Shown here piece by piece: positions 16,657-25,426 of a stretch of DNA of 64,000 nt (position 1 is its first letter; the number at the start of each line of letters is the position of its first letter). The stretch is from Paenibacillus sp. FSL H7-0737 (GTDB lineage: Bacteria; Bacillota; Bacilli; Paenibacillales; Paenibacillaceae), in the NCBI RefSeq assembly GCF_000758545.1, contig NZ_CP009279.1, forward strand, positions 4,650,001 to 4,714,000. The letters are read 5' to 3'. Both the position numbers and the translations under genes were made by a program. The notes below the pieces were generated by a model that was not told the DNA's origin, did not search any database, and saw only the letters and a program-made list of their open reading frames with translations.

Positions 16657-17244
16657 TTACACCCTCTCAACCTGCTCTTCAACTTCAGGCTCATTGAAAT
16701 AGGATTCGAGTTGAAGCTTCACACTACTTCTGGCACGAAACAACAATGATTTTACGGAGCTTACACTCTGATCCAAAATTTCTGCAATTTCTTGATAATC
16801 CATCTGATCGTATTCACGCAGGATTAGCGCAGAGCGTTGTTTCTCCGGAAGATTATTAATTGCCTCACGAACCAAATTCATCCGTTCTTTACGCAATGCA
16901 GCCTGCTCAGGCGCTACTTCAAACGGTGCAACGGGAGTATATCCACTCTCTTCTAGGGATACATTTCCGGCACGATTCTTACGAAGCTCACTTAGCACGG
17001 TATTACGAGCAATAGTGTACAACCACGTTGAAAAGGAAGCATCTACCTCTCGAAAGGAATGCAAGCTACGGAATGCCTTGTAGAAAGTCTCCGAACAAAG
17101 GTCCTCTGCAATTAGCTCCATTTGTGAGTTTCTAAGCATATGATATACAAATGCCAATATTTTTCGTTGATAACGACGCATTAATTCTGAATATAATTCT
17201 GTGTTGCCTTGTTTGATTTCCTGGATCAACTGGGAATCCGTCAT
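16657..17244 (-). CDS. ECF-type RNA polymerase sigma factor
   Basis: The 195 residues contain sigma region 2 (RYQRKILAFVYHML to FSTWLYTIARN, about 23-85) and region 4 (LPEKQRSALILREYDQMDYQEIA with a helix-turn-helix ending VKSLLFRAR, about 125-175). It lacks regions 1 and 3, so it is a group IV sigma for extracytoplasmic stress. The start follows GAGGAGG at about 12 nt. Its own promoter may be recognised by itself (AACTTTT and CGGTATA at 17299-17325). It is coupled with the downstream anti-sigma gene. The regulon cannot be read from the sequence. Confidence 0.94.
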   Translation of the reverse strand: MTDSQLIQEIKQGNTELYSELMRRYQRKILAFVYHMLRNSQMELIAEDLCSETFYKAFRSLHSFREVDASFSTWLYTIARNTVLSELRKNRAGNVSLEESGYTPVAPFEVAPEQAALRKERMNLVREAINNLPEKQRSALILREYDQMDYQEIAEILDQSVSSVKSLLFRARSSVKLQLESYFNEPEVEEQVERV

Positions 17245-17298
17245 GGTGAGATTGGCCCTCCTCGCCCTTGCACGTCTTTTCCCGTCCGGTCCGTACTT

Positions 17299-17325
17299 AT
17301 TATACCGGTTTGGGCTTTAAAAGTT
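17299..17325 (-). promoter_or_regulatory. Candidate promoter of the ECF sigma operon
   Basis: Minus-strand AACTTTT (17319-17325) and CGGTATAAT (about 17299-17307) resemble an ECF -35 AAC core with a downstream -10. TATAAT would also suit sigma-A, though without a proper -35. Autoregulation is an inference. Confidence 0.35.
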
Positions 17326-17353
17326 GCGCTGGTTTACTACAACTTTTTAGTTT

Positions 17354-17465
17354 ATTACAAGAAGAAACGATATTGTCGACCTTTTATGTAAGACAAACGT
17401 TCCTCGTGGGAATTTAAGGGAAAACATATGACGTGCAACTTATCCGTTCTTCAATTTTGAAATAC
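17354..17465. repeat. Dispersed intergenic repeat, copy 2
   Basis: Starting with AAGAAGAAACGAT and ending near TTCAATTTTG, this segment follows the same word order as 9778-9886. Identity is roughly 65-70 percent by eye. It lies between the ECF sigma gene and the accessory region. Confidence 0.6.
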
Positions 17466-17635
17466 ACCTATGTATATTCAAACACCCAATAATTAAGGCA
17501 TGATGATTGTGATGAATATAAAAAGAAAAATGGCATATTTCTAAGAGCATATAAATTTTATAACGAATCTAGAAATATACCAGATCTATTGTATCACAGA
17601 TTCTCATAGGATGACATTAATAGACTTCAGAGCGG

Positions 17636-17667
17636 TAATCTCGTCAGCATGACCTGACAACAGATTA
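17636..17667. promoter_or_regulatory. Inverted repeat, possible operator
   Basis: TAATCT (17636-17641) and AGATTA (17662-17667) enclose GTCAG (17643-17647) and CTGAC (17654-17658), an interrupted palindrome of 11 paired bases per arm. It lies about 75 bp upstream of the strong promoter of the candidate small RNA. Confidence 0.35.
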
Positions 17668-17739
17668 TAAACGAACATGAAGTTCAACCATAAGACTTTG
17701 ATCACTGTAATATGACTTTAATCTCTTTTTAATAAACTG

Positions 17740-17768
17740 TTGACAAAATGTAAACGTATACATATAAT
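17740..17768 (+). promoter_or_regulatory. Consensus sigma-A promoter
   Basis: TTGACA (17740-17745), 17 bp, then TATAAT (17763-17768): both hexamers are perfect with optimal spacing. Transcription would start near 17775. No coding sequence with a ribosome site follows before the terminator at 17839-17866. Confidence 0.85.
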
Positions 17769-17774
17769 AAAAGT

Positions 17775-17866
17775 ACAGTATGGTTTCTCTCCACTCCTAT
17801 CCAAATACTACACGGTTCCAATTTATTGTGAACTGTAGCCGCTTACTTTGTAAGCGGTCTTTTTTT
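17775..17866 (+). ncRNA. Candidate small regulatory RNA, about 92 nt
   Basis: It runs from the predicted start near 17775 to the intrinsic terminator at 17839-17866. TACAGT near the 5' end can pair with ACTGTA just before the terminator, enclosing a C/U-rich, probably unpaired stretch (TCTCTCCACTCCTATCC) with two motifs complementary to Shine-Dalgarno GGAG, plus a small GTTC/GAAC hairpin. A 31-codon frame beginning at an ATG near 17780 has no ribosome site. An alternative is an attenuated leader of the XRE gene, 188 nt further on. Confidence 0.6.
17839..17866 (+). terminator. Intrinsic terminator of the candidate small RNA
   Basis: A perfect 8-bp stem CCGCTTAC/GTAAGCGG with a TTT loop is followed by TCTTTTTTT. 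Confidence 0.9.
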
Positions 17867-18053
17867 GTCCTGTAAGCGCTGTACCTTTTGTTAGATGATC
17901 TATAATAGGTTATTTTACTATAGCGAGCGAATTAGCTTCCACAAATCCCCACAGTCATCTATTACCCCGTTTGCGTCCACTTGAAGAGGTATGGAAAAGA
18001 GTCAAGATAAACAATATACTAGCTATAAAGATATTTGTTGAGGTGAATATGAA

Positions 18054-18620
18054 ATGAATGAAATCGATGAATCAAAACAACTTGTACTACAAATCGGCGG
18101 TGCCTTGAAAAAGTACAGAAAAGAAAAAAACATGAACTTAGATGACTTAGCGGAATTAACAGGTGTAAGTAAACTTACTCTGGGGAATATCGAACGCGGC
18201 GAGACAAATCCAACTTTGGCGATTATATGGAAAATTTCAAAAGGCCTATCTTTACCCCTACTAGCTTTGTTCAAATCTGAAGACCCTGTTAGTTTGTATC
18301 GAGCAGGCGAAGGTCTTCGGTTTTCTAATGATCAAAAGAATTGGATCATTGAACCCGTCTTTAAAAACGTAAGCAACGATATTGAAATGTGTCGAGCTTA
18401 CTTACAGCCAAATAGTTCGTATCACCCTGAAGGTCATCATGTGAATACAACTGAAATTGCGACAGTAATGACTGGTTCCATTGAAATTCAAGTCAATGGT
18501 GAGATGTACACATTGAATCAATATGATACGATCAGTTTTCGTGCAGATCGCCCTCACTCTTATACCAATCATACGAATAGCGAAACAGTGCTCCATATCT
18601 CCTTAAAATATGGTTTCTAA
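18054..18620 (+). CDS. XRE-family regulator with C-terminal cupin domain
   Basis: The 188 residues contain an N-terminal helix-turn-helix (about 12-66, with LDDLAELTGVSKLTLGNIERG) and a C-terminal double-stranded beta-helix (about 110-185, with HPEGHHVN, EIATVMTGSIEI and RADRPHSY). Such HTH-cupin proteins sense small molecules and often control a neighbouring transporter or catabolic gene. The CynX/NimT-type transporter 250 bp downstream, on the same strand, is the obvious candidate target. The gene lies in an AT-rich block that interrupts the ancestral order next to tyrA. GAGGTG precedes the ATG. The ligand is unknown. Confidence 0.9.
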   Translation: MNEIDESKQLVLQIGGALKKYRKEKNMNLDDLAELTGVSKLTLGNIERGETNPTLAIIWKISKGLSLPLLALFKSEDPVSLYRAGEGLRFSNDQKNWIIEPVFKNVSNDIEMCRAYLQPNSSYHPEGHHVNTTEIATVMTGSIEIQVNGEMYTLNQYDTISFRADRPHSYTNHTNSETVLHISLKYGF

Positions 18621-18640
18621 AAGCCGAAAATTTCACTAAT

Positions 18641-18696
18641 AAAATGCAACTCAGTATTCCATTATATATGGGAACTCAGAGTTGTATTTTTTTTAA
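18641..18696 (+). terminator. Terminator after the XRE-cupin gene
   Basis: ATGCAACTC ... GAGTTGTAT arms, with inner GTATTCC/GGGAAC pairing, are followed by eight Ts on the plus strand. The regulator and transporter therefore probably have separate transcripts. Confidence 0.8.
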
Positions 18697-18871
18697 CTAA
18701 TATAAAGCACTTCAAGTGATAGGACAGTCTTCATAAAGTTAACTATAAAATACTTATTGTTAATTTTAATATATTATAATATACTTTTATTGTCCGCGCG
18801 GATGTTATTTCATAGTTTTTCAATCAGCAGAAAACCAAAAGTACACATAATTCTGGAAGGTGAAATGAAGA

Positions 18872-20095
18872 ATGCCGAACAAGAAAATCTTACCATCATC
18901 TCTAGGGCTGCTAATACTCGGCATTATTATTATTGCCGCAAATTTACGTGCTCCCTTAACCTCGGTCGGTCCTTTAGTGGGTCTCATAAGGGAAGACGTT
19001 CATATCTCCAATACTTTAGCAGGCCTGATAACAACGGTACCGTTACTTACCTTTGCTTTATTATCGCCTCTAGTACCAAAACTAGGACGCAAGTATGGAG
19101 TAGAACTTTTAATTTTGTTTGCCCTGATCTTTTTGACTGTTGGTATTGTAATACGTTCTTTAGCTGGCGCTGCAAATCTGTATATTGGAACTGCAATTCT
19201 TGGATTTGCAATTGCCGTTTGTAATGTATTAATGCCAAGTTTAATCAAACGTGATTTCCCTAATAAAATAGGTGCCATGACTGGTATCTTTGGAATTTCA
19301 ATGAGTTTATCTGGAGCGATCGCATCGGGAATTAGTGTACCGCTAGCCGCAAACGTAGGTTTAAAATGGCAGGGAGCGTTGGGAATATGGGGGATCTTAA
19401 GCTTTGTATCGATCCTCTGCTGGTTGCCTCAATTAAGGAAGCATACGAAGCGAACAACCTCGACGAGTCAACAGATAGCCTGCAATGATGTAAATGTTTG
19501 GCGTTCCCCTCTCGCCTGGCAAGTAACCTTGTTTATGGGTATGCAGTCCATGATTTTCTATGTGCTGATCGCATGGTTGCCTGAAATTTTAAAGCAGCAA
19601 GGCATTGACTCAAGCCAATCAGGATGGTACCTCTCAATAATGCAGTTAGCGCTGCTTCCATTTACCTTTATTGTCCCCGTTATTGCTGGGCGAATGTCAA
19701 GTCAACGTTCGTTAGTGGTCATCACAACCATTTTGCTTTTGACGGGAACGCTCGGACTGCTTTTCGGAAGCTCCAATATCATTCTGTTGTGGATCATCAT
19801 ACTCGGAATTGGTGGAGGCTGCGCCTTTAGCTTATCCATGATGTTTTTCGGTTTACGTACTAAAAATGCGCATCAAGCGGCGGAACTGTCTGGTATGGCG
19901 CAATCGATCGGATATCTGCTTGCCGCAATCGGTCCTGCCCTTATAGGATATCTGCATGATGCGACAAATAGTTGGAACCTGCCACTTTTCATTCTGCTTG
20001 GAGCTTCGGCCTTTCTCTTTTTAGTTGGTATAGGAGCAGCAAGAAATCGTTTTGTAGATAGCCAAAATAGTTACGGCGAAATAAACTCAAGTTAA
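18872..20095 (+). CDS. CynX/NimT-family MFS transporter
   Basis: The 407-residue protein has about 12 membrane helices split into two halves by a cytoplasmic loop near residue 190-210 (RKHTKRTTSTSQ), as in the major facilitator superfamily. The N-terminal NLRAPLTSVGPLVG and the GFAIAVCNVLMPSLIKRDFP segment are typical of the CynX/NimT (cyanate or 2-nitroimidazole) group, whose substrates are diverse. GGAAGG lies upstream of the chosen ATG; a closer ATG is in another frame. It is probably controlled by the XRE-cupin regulator upstream. Confidence 0.9.
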   Translation: MPNKKILPSSLGLLILGIIIIAANLRAPLTSVGPLVGLIREDVHISNTLAGLITTVPLLTFALLSPLVPKLGRKYGVELLILFALIFLTVGIVIRSLAGAANLYIGTAILGFAIAVCNVLMPSLIKRDFPNKIGAMTGIFGISMSLSGAIASGISVPLAANVGLKWQGALGIWGILSFVSILCWLPQLRKHTKRTTSTSQQIACNDVNVWRSPLAWQVTLFMGMQSMIFYVLIAWLPEILKQQGIDSSQSGWYLSIMQLALLPFTFIVPVIAGRMSSQRSLVVITTILLLTGTLGLLFGSSNIILLWIIILGIGGGCAFSLSMMFFGLRTKNAHQAAELSGMAQSIGYLLAAIGPALIGYLHDATNSWNLPLFILLGASAFLFLVGIGAARNRFVDSQNSYGEINSS

Positions 20096-20123
20096 TTTGG
20101 TTAATGTCAGCCAGGAATTTATA

Positions 20124-20347
20124 ATGAATGGCATGACATATGTACCTGAGAATTTCTTGGAAGAAATACTGATCGAAATGGAGAAAGCGAGTTCGGGAAC
20201 AGTTACAAAAAGCCAAATCTAAATTAGAGCGAAAAACACCCAATATAAGCCCTCCAAATGAAATAGCGTCAGTGGAGTCCGAAAGACTACTTCAAAGGTG
20301 GTACTGACGGCGGCATGTGGAAGCTAGCAACCAACAAGCCAGAATAA
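20124..20347 (+). pseudogene. Fragmentary coding remnants after the transporter gene
   Basis: A 32-codon frame (MNGMTYVPENFLEEILIEME and a few more) ends near 20222. A second fragment in another frame reads QWSPKDYFKGGTDGGMWKL and ends at a TAA near 20346. Neither is complete, nor do I recognise a family. They look like debris from rearrangement at the boundary between the accessory block and tyrA. Confidence 0.35.
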
Positions 20348-20391
20348 CAAAACAGCGATTCTCTAATAACATGAGAATCGCTGTTTTTACT
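20348..20391. terminator. Bidirectional terminator beside tyrA
   Basis: AACAGCGATTCTC and GAGAATCGCTGTT form a 13-bp perfect stem with a 9-nt loop and five Ts on the plus strand. On the minus strand the T-run is weaker, but it would also serve tyrA. Confidence 0.85.
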
Positions 20392-20432
20392 ATTTATTAC
20401 GATTTGAAAATGACCCTGAGCGAACCTTAATA

Positions 20433-21527
20433 CTACACATATACGGTATAATCGTGCTCCTGCAGGAGCACTTTCGCTCGTTCCATATCGTTCTCCTGAC
20501 GAAAAGATAGGCGCATAATACCCGGCACATCTTCACGACTCTCGATGATTTGTACGTTGCTAAGATTAATGCCTTGGTCCCCCAGCTCAGTAGCGATACG
20601 ACCGATAATCCCCGGATGATCCGGTACATCAATATGTAGGTCAAATAAAGGTGCTATCATGCCTTTACGCCGTTCAGGCAACTGACTGCGGAAGCCATTC
20701 GCTTCTTCGAAGGCCTCTTCAATCCCTACGCCATCTTCACTTTCCAGTAGACGAACAAAAGAAGAAACTTCCTCGTTCCAATCCTTCAATAAACGAAGCA
20801 TTACGGAACGATTGTTCAGCAAAATGTCTCGCCAAATTATAGGATCACTGGACGCAATCCGAGTGATATCCCGAAAGCCCCCTGCAGCTAGCGTGCTATA
20901 TAAGGAGTCGGTATCGTCATAGGCACGAATCTGATTTACCAAAGCAACAGCAATAATATGCGGTAGATGACTAATGGCACCTACAATCTCATCATGGCGT
21001 TCTGGATCAAGGCGTACTATCTGTGCTCTTGTGTGGTGTAGTAGAGACTCCAGTGCATGATAAGCCTCATCTGGCACTCCTGGAGGAGGCGTCAACACAT
21101 AATAGGCATTCTCAAATAGCAGTGATGAAGCTGCCTCAACACCTGAGCGCTCTGATCCTGCCATTGGGTGTCCGCCGATAAAATGTACTCCAGGAATATC
21201 TAAGGAGACCGCACATGCGGCAATACTAGCTTTCGTGCTTCCTACATCTGTAATAATGCAGCCGGGTTTTAGAGGCAATTTACTTAATTGCTGCAGATAA
21301 TCCTCTAACATCCCTACCGGTACACATAAAAAAATGAAATCAGCATCAAGTGCCGCTTCTTCAACAGAAAGCGTGGCTTGATCAACCACACCTCTGCTTA
21401 TATATTTACTCGCGGATTCAGGACGGTGGGCATGTCCTACGACGGTCAGGCCCTCCTTGCCTTTAAAGCAAAGGGCCAGTGAGCCTCCGATCAGACCGAC
21501 ACCGAATATAGCTATTTTTGTCGTCAT
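20433..21527 (-). CDS. tyrA: Prephenate dehydrogenase with ACT domain
   Basis: TyrA oxidises and decarboxylates prephenate to 4-hydroxyphenylpyruvate with NAD+, for tyrosine. The 364 residues begin with the nucleotide-binding GVGLIGGS and include GGHPMAGSERSGVEAA of the active site and HLPHIIAVAL. A C-terminal ACT domain (about 295-364, HIDVPDHPGIIGRIA) is the likely tyrosine feedback site. The ribosome site is weak. It is the last gene of the aromatic supraoperon. In Bacillus aroE follows; here a terminator and the accessory block take its place. Confidence 0.96.
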   Translation of the reverse strand: MTTKIAIFGVGLIGGSLALCFKGKEGLTVVGHAHRPESASKYISRGVVDQATLSVEEAALDADFIFLCVPVGMLEDYLQQLSKLPLKPGCIITDVGSTKASIAACAVSLDIPGVHFIGGHPMAGSERSGVEAASSLLFENAYYVLTPPPGVPDEAYHALESLLHHTRAQIVRLDPERHDEIVGAISHLPHIIAVALVNQIRAYDDTDSLYSTLAAGGFRDITRIASSDPIIWRDILLNNRSVMLRLLKDWNEEVSSFVRLLESEDGVGIEEAFEEANGFRSQLPERRKGMIAPLFDLHIDVPDHPGIIGRIATELGDQGINLSNVQIIESREDVPGIMRLSFRQENDMERAKVLLQEHDYTVYV

Positions 21528-21574
21528 GTTCTTTGAACTACCTGCCTTTTTTAGTCTAGTCTTGCTGTTTATTA

Positions 21575-22672
21575 CTAAGCCCGCACACCAGACTCTATAA
21601 GCGTTTGTTCCAGCGCAGTTATAAACGCTGTGTTCTGTTCAGCAGAGCCCACAGTAACACGAATATAAGTAGGGTAAACTTGATGACCCGCTCTTACTAT
21701 GATTCCTTTACGCATCAAAGCATCGAAAACCTCGGTTGCAGGTTTGCGAACATCTACCATAATGAAGTTCCCGTGTGCGGGGAAGGATTCAAGGCCCAGA
21801 CGTTTGAATTCACCTTGTAATTGGACAATACCCGCGCTATTAAGACGACGGCATTCCTCCACGTATTCTTGGTCATTCAAGGCAGCAAGAGCCGCCGCTT
21901 GCGCAAGACGAGTGGTATTGAAAGGCTCACGTACCTTGTTGATCAATGAAATAATCTCAGGACTAGCAACGCCATAACCAATACGCAATGCGGCTAAGCC
22001 ATAAATTTTGGAGAATGTGCGAAGCACAACCAAATTCATATAACGATTTAATAATTGGATACCGTTGGAGTAAGAAAGATCTGTTACGTACTCACAGTAA
22101 GCTTCATCAAGAACAACCATTACATTGGAAGGAACAGCATCAAGGAAAGAAACCAAGGCTTCCTCTGGTACAATCGTTCCTGTTGGGTTATTCGGATTAC
22201 AAATCCAGATAACCTTCGTACGGTCCGTAATACGGGCCAGCATCCCATCCAGATCATGTGTACCATTTACAAGTGGTACCTCGATGGACACAGCGCCTTC
22301 GATATCTGCGTTACTCTTATACACAGAGAAGGTCTGGTCAGCCATGATTGTCTCATCACCTGGCAAGAAGAAAGCACGAGCAATAAGAGCAATAATCTCA
22401 TCAGAACCACAGCCAAAAATAATATTATCGCTGTTCACACCAAGACGGTTGGCAAGTGCTGCCGTCAATTCAACGGCCGATCCGTCTGGATATAGATAAA
22501 GATTCTCAAGCTCTGCTAGAATAGCTTCTTTAGCACTCGGGGAAGCTCCATACGGGTTCTCATTGGATGCAAGCTTAATAACCTCACTTAAGCCAAGCTC
22601 CTTCTTAACTTCGTCTATAGGTTTCCCTGGTTTGTAGACAGGGAGATTAACTATATTCGGTTTTGGATTCAT
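21575..22672 (-). CDS. hisC: Histidinol-phosphate aminotransferase
   Basis: HisC is a PLP-dependent class I/II aminotransferase for histidine synthesis. In Bacillus it also serves phenylalanine and tyrosine synthesis, which explains its place before tyrA. The 365 residues include SNENPYG, NPNNPTG, the cofactor-binding DEAYCEY and the Schiff-base lysine in TFSKIYGLAALRIGY, ending with the arginine-containing segment IRVTVGS. I chose the ATG at 22672, 6 nt after CGAGGA, over an upstream in-frame ATG. It lies 59 bp after trpA. Confidence 0.96.
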   Translation of the reverse strand: MNPKPNIVNLPVYKPGKPIDEVKKELGLSEVIKLASNENPYGASPSAKEAILAELENLYLYPDGSAVELTAALANRLGVNSDNIIFGCGSDEIIALIARAFFLPGDETIMADQTFSVYKSNADIEGAVSIEVPLVNGTHDLDGMLARITDRTKVIWICNPNNPTGTIVPEEALVSFLDAVPSNVMVVLDEAYCEYVTDLSYSNGIQLLNRYMNLVVLRTFSKIYGLAALRIGYGVASPEIISLINKVREPFNTTRLAQAAALAALNDQEYVEECRRLNSAGIVQLQGEFKRLGLESFPAHGNFIMVDVRKPATEVFDALMRKGIIVRAGHQVYPTYIRVTVGSAEQNTAFITALEQTLIESGVRA

Positions 22673-22731
22673 GAATAGTCCTCGCTCTCCATAGTTGATT
22701 ACTCCACTATACACAGGTCAAAATGACACTG

Positions 22732-23556
22732 TTATGGTCTTTTTAATTGTGCCACAAATTCTCGAATTTGCAACAGCCCCTCATTCCGTGTAGCGGGATT
22801 ATCGAGCAGCGGAATGACCTCTTCTATTTTACGAACAATCGCACTACCTACTACCACGCCATCGCAAATCTGAGCAAAGCGGGCAACCTGTTCGCCAGTT
22901 GAGATCCCAAATCCTACAGCCACCGGCAGATCCGTAGCTTGACGCACGGAATCAATAAACGCCTCTACATCAGCATGGAAAGTGGATCGTTCCCCTGTCA
23001 CACCTAACGAGGATACACAATAGATAAACCCACTCGCACCTGAGACAATCTTCGCAATACGTTCACTTGAGGTCGGTGCAACTAGTGGAATGAGATTAAC
23101 GCCAACTTCACTACTGCGGCGGCGCATCTCCTCTGATTCCTCGACAGGAAGATCTGGAATAATAAGACCACTAATCTCATGAGCATTCAGTTCTGCGAAA
23201 AATGTATCCAACCCCATTTGCAGGATAGGATTGTAATAGGAAAACAAAATAAAGGGCAGGCTGCTTCCGGCTTGACGAGCTTTTAACGCGGTCTCCATAC
23301 AGGTACGCAGGTGAACCTCCCCCCGCAGAGCTCGTGCAGACGCTCGCTGAATGACAGGGCCATCTGCTAGCGGATCAGAGTAAGGTACTCCTAGCTCCAA
23401 AATGTCTGCACCTGCCGCCTCCAGTTCTGCGATGATGGCAAGCGTAGTCTCCAGATCAGGGTCTCCAACCGTCAGAAAAGGAATTAATGCCGTCCGTTCT
23501 TCAGCTTTAAGCTTCCGGAATACCAAATCCATCCGGTTTGTAGTTTCGGTTGTCAT
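22732..23556 (-). CDS. trpA: Tryptophan synthase alpha subunit
   Basis: TrpA cleaves indole-3-glycerol phosphate to indole and glyceraldehyde 3-phosphate in complex with TrpB. The 274-residue TIM barrel has the catalytic Glu in [14 protein letters not shown] (about 55-68), the Asp in IPDLPVEE and the phosphate-binding GVTGERS and GFGIS loops. The start overlaps trpB by 4 bp (ATGA), which couples production of the two subunits. Confidence 0.98.
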   Translation of the reverse strand: MTTETTNRMDLVFRKLKAEERTALIPFLTVGDPDLETTLAIIAELEAAGADILELGVPYSDPLADGPVIQRASARALRGEVHLRTCMETALKARQAGSSLPFILFSYYNPILQMGLDTFFAELNAHEISGLIIPDLPVEESEEMRRRSSEVGVNLIPLVAPTSSERIAKIVSGASGFIYCVSSLGVTGERSTFHADVEAFIDSVRQATDLPVAVGFGISTGEQVARFAQICDGVVVGSAIVRKIEEVIPLLDNPATRNEGLLQIREFVAQLKRP

Positions 23557-24752
23557 TCGTTTCCCTTCCCTTCTGTGTACGCCATGATCGATTCCACATC
23601 TTTGTCTCCCCGGCCTGACAGGCAGATAACAACAATATCATCCTTGGTAAGGGTTGGACCCATCTTCACTACATGGGCTATCGCATGTGCTGACTCCAAA
23701 GCTGGAATAATGCCTTCCGTTACACATAGCAGCTTCAGTGCATCAAGCGCCTCTGCATCCGTAATCGGAACATATTTTGCGCGTTCGATATCTTTTAAAT
23801 AAGAGTGTTCAGGACCTACGCCTGGATAATCCAGACCTGCGGAGATGGAATGAGCCTCTGTTACTTGACCATGTTCATCCTGCAGAAGGTAACTCATCGA
23901 ACCCTGGAATACGCCATGAGTCCCCTTACTCATCGTCGCCGCATGAAATGGTGTGTCAATTCCCTTGCCTGCTGCCTCAACACCAATCATACCGACACCT
24001 TTATCCTCTACGAATGGATAGAACATGCCGATAGCATTACTACCGCCGCCTACTGCAGCAACAAGCACATCCGGCAGTCTTCCTTCAGCCTCCAGAATCT
24101 GGCGCCGCGTTTCATCACCAATAACCCGCTGAAAGTTACGAACCATCATCGGATAAGGATGTGGGCCTACGGCAGAACCGAGAATGTAAAAAGTATCTTC
24201 CACATTGCTAACCCAGTAGCGAAGCGCTTCGTTGCCGGCATCTTTTAAGGTACGCGATCCGGACGTAACGGGAATTACCTCAGCACCAAGCAGCTTCATA
24301 CGGAATACATTGAGTGCCTGGCGACGAGTATCCTCTTCCCCCATAAATACCTTACATTCCATACCAAGTAGGGCTGCAACCGTAGCAGTAGCTACACCAT
24401 GCTGACCAGCTCCAGTCTCAGCGATCACCTTGGTTTTACCCATCATTTTAGCCAGAATGCCCTGACCAATCGCATTGTTAATCTTATGAGCGCCCGTATG
24501 ATTCAAATCTTCACGCTTCAAATATATTTTTGCTTCTCCCAGATGTTTACTTAGACGTTCCGCATAATACAGTGGGGTCTCCCGTCCGGAATATTGCTTT
24601 AATAGATAATCTATTTCTTCTTGAAAAGCAGGGTCTGCCGAATACTTCTCATAGGCTTCCTCCAGCTCAATCAATGCAGTCATCAAAGTTTCGGGCACGA
24701 AGCGCCCTCCGAATGAACCGAAACGTCCATGCTGGTCCGGTACTTGTGTCAT
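23553..24752 (-). CDS. trpB: Tryptophan synthase beta subunit
   Basis: TrpB condenses indole with serine in a PLP-dependent reaction. The 399 residues carry GGRFVPETL at the N terminus, the PLP lysine in [11 protein letters not shown] (about residue 89), [10 protein letters not shown], the phosphate cup GGGSNAIG, and the C-terminal CLSGRGDKD. It overlaps trpF by 4 bp and trpA by 4 bp, so translation of the three genes is coupled. All catalytic segments are intact. Confidence 0.98.
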   Translation of the reverse strand: MTQVPDQHGRFGSFGGRFVPETLMTALIELEEAYEKYSADPAFQEEIDYLLKQYSGRETPLYYAERLSKHLGEAKIYLKREDLNHTGAHKINNAIGQGILAKMMGKTKVIAETGAGQHGVATATVAALLGMECKVFMGEEDTRRQALNVFRMKLLGAEVIPVTSGSRTLKDAGNEALRYWVSNVEDTFYILGSAVGPHPYPMMVRNFQRVIGDETRRQILEAEGRLPDVLVAAVGGGSNAIGMFYPFVEDKGVGMIGVEAAGKGIDTPFHAATMSKGTHGVFQGSMSYLLQDEHGQVTEAHSISAGLDYPGVGPEHSYLKDIERAKYVPITDAEALDALKLLCVTEGIIPALESAHAIAHVVKMGPTLTKDDIVVICLSGRGDKDVESIMAYTEGKGNE

Positions 24753-25426
24753 GATTGCTTCACCCTTTCCACAAAAGCTGTCATTTTAATAATATCTTTA
24801 ACGCCTTCACTCTCTACTCCACTAGATACGTCTACTCCGTACGGAGCATAAGTATCTAGCAACTCTCCTACGTTATTAGGATGAAGTCCGCCAGCCACAA
24901 ATAACGGCAAACCATTTCGTAGCGCGATTTCCTGATAATCAGGCAACCTCTCCCAAGCGAACGTGCGCCCAGAGCCGCCGCTCTGCTGAGGATCATAAGT
25001 ATCTAACAATACAGCATCAACGAAGCCTGCGTATTGTTCCAATGTATATTTGTTATCCGCGTCATCACGCTCTTTATCAGCAACAGACAATGCCTTCCAC
25101 ACCTGAACTTGTGGGAAAGCTTGCCGAACCTTTTGACAAAAGGCTGGACTTTCCTGCCCATGTAGCTGAATGACATCTAGTGACACAACGGAAAGCAGTT
25201 CGCTCAGCTCATCCAGCTCTGGATTAACAAAAACCCCAGCAGCTTTAGGTTTTTCACTAGTCTTCCATTGCGGAAGTTCAGCAATCAGTTCGGAAGCACG
25301 CTCCAGAGTAACCCTGCGACGACTGGGAGCGAATACAAATCCAATATAATCTAGTGGTAAGTGTAACATAGATTTTAGCACTTCAACGTCCTGAAGTCCA
25401 CAGATTTTTACCAATGTCTCAGCCAT
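24749..25426 (-). CDS. trpF: Phosphoribosylanthranilate isomerase
   Basis: TrpF carries out the Amadori rearrangement of phosphoribosylanthranilate. The 225 residues begin with KICGLQD, whose cysteine is the general base, and contain the Asp in [15 protein letters not shown] and the phosphate loop [11 protein letters not shown] placed the start at the ATG at 25426, 8 bp inside trpC; a GTG at 25435 is an alternative with a nearer GAAAGGA. It overlaps trpB by 4 bp. Confidence 0.95.
   Translation of the reverse strand: MAETLVKICGLQDVEVLKSMLHLPLDYIGFVFAPSRRRVTLERASELIAELPQWKTSEKPKAAGVFVNPELDELSELLSVVSLDVIQLHGQESPAFCQKVRQAFPQVQVWKALSVADKERDDADNKYTLEQYAGFVDAVLLDTYDPQQSGGSGRTFAWERLPDYQEIALRNGLPLFVAGGLHPNNVGELLDTYAPYGVDVSSGVESEGVKDIIKMTAFVERVKQS

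Noticed and set aside
17780-17875. 31-codon frame inside the candidate small RNA
   Set aside because: No ribosome site before its ATG, and it runs through the terminator hairpin, so it is unlikely to be translated.
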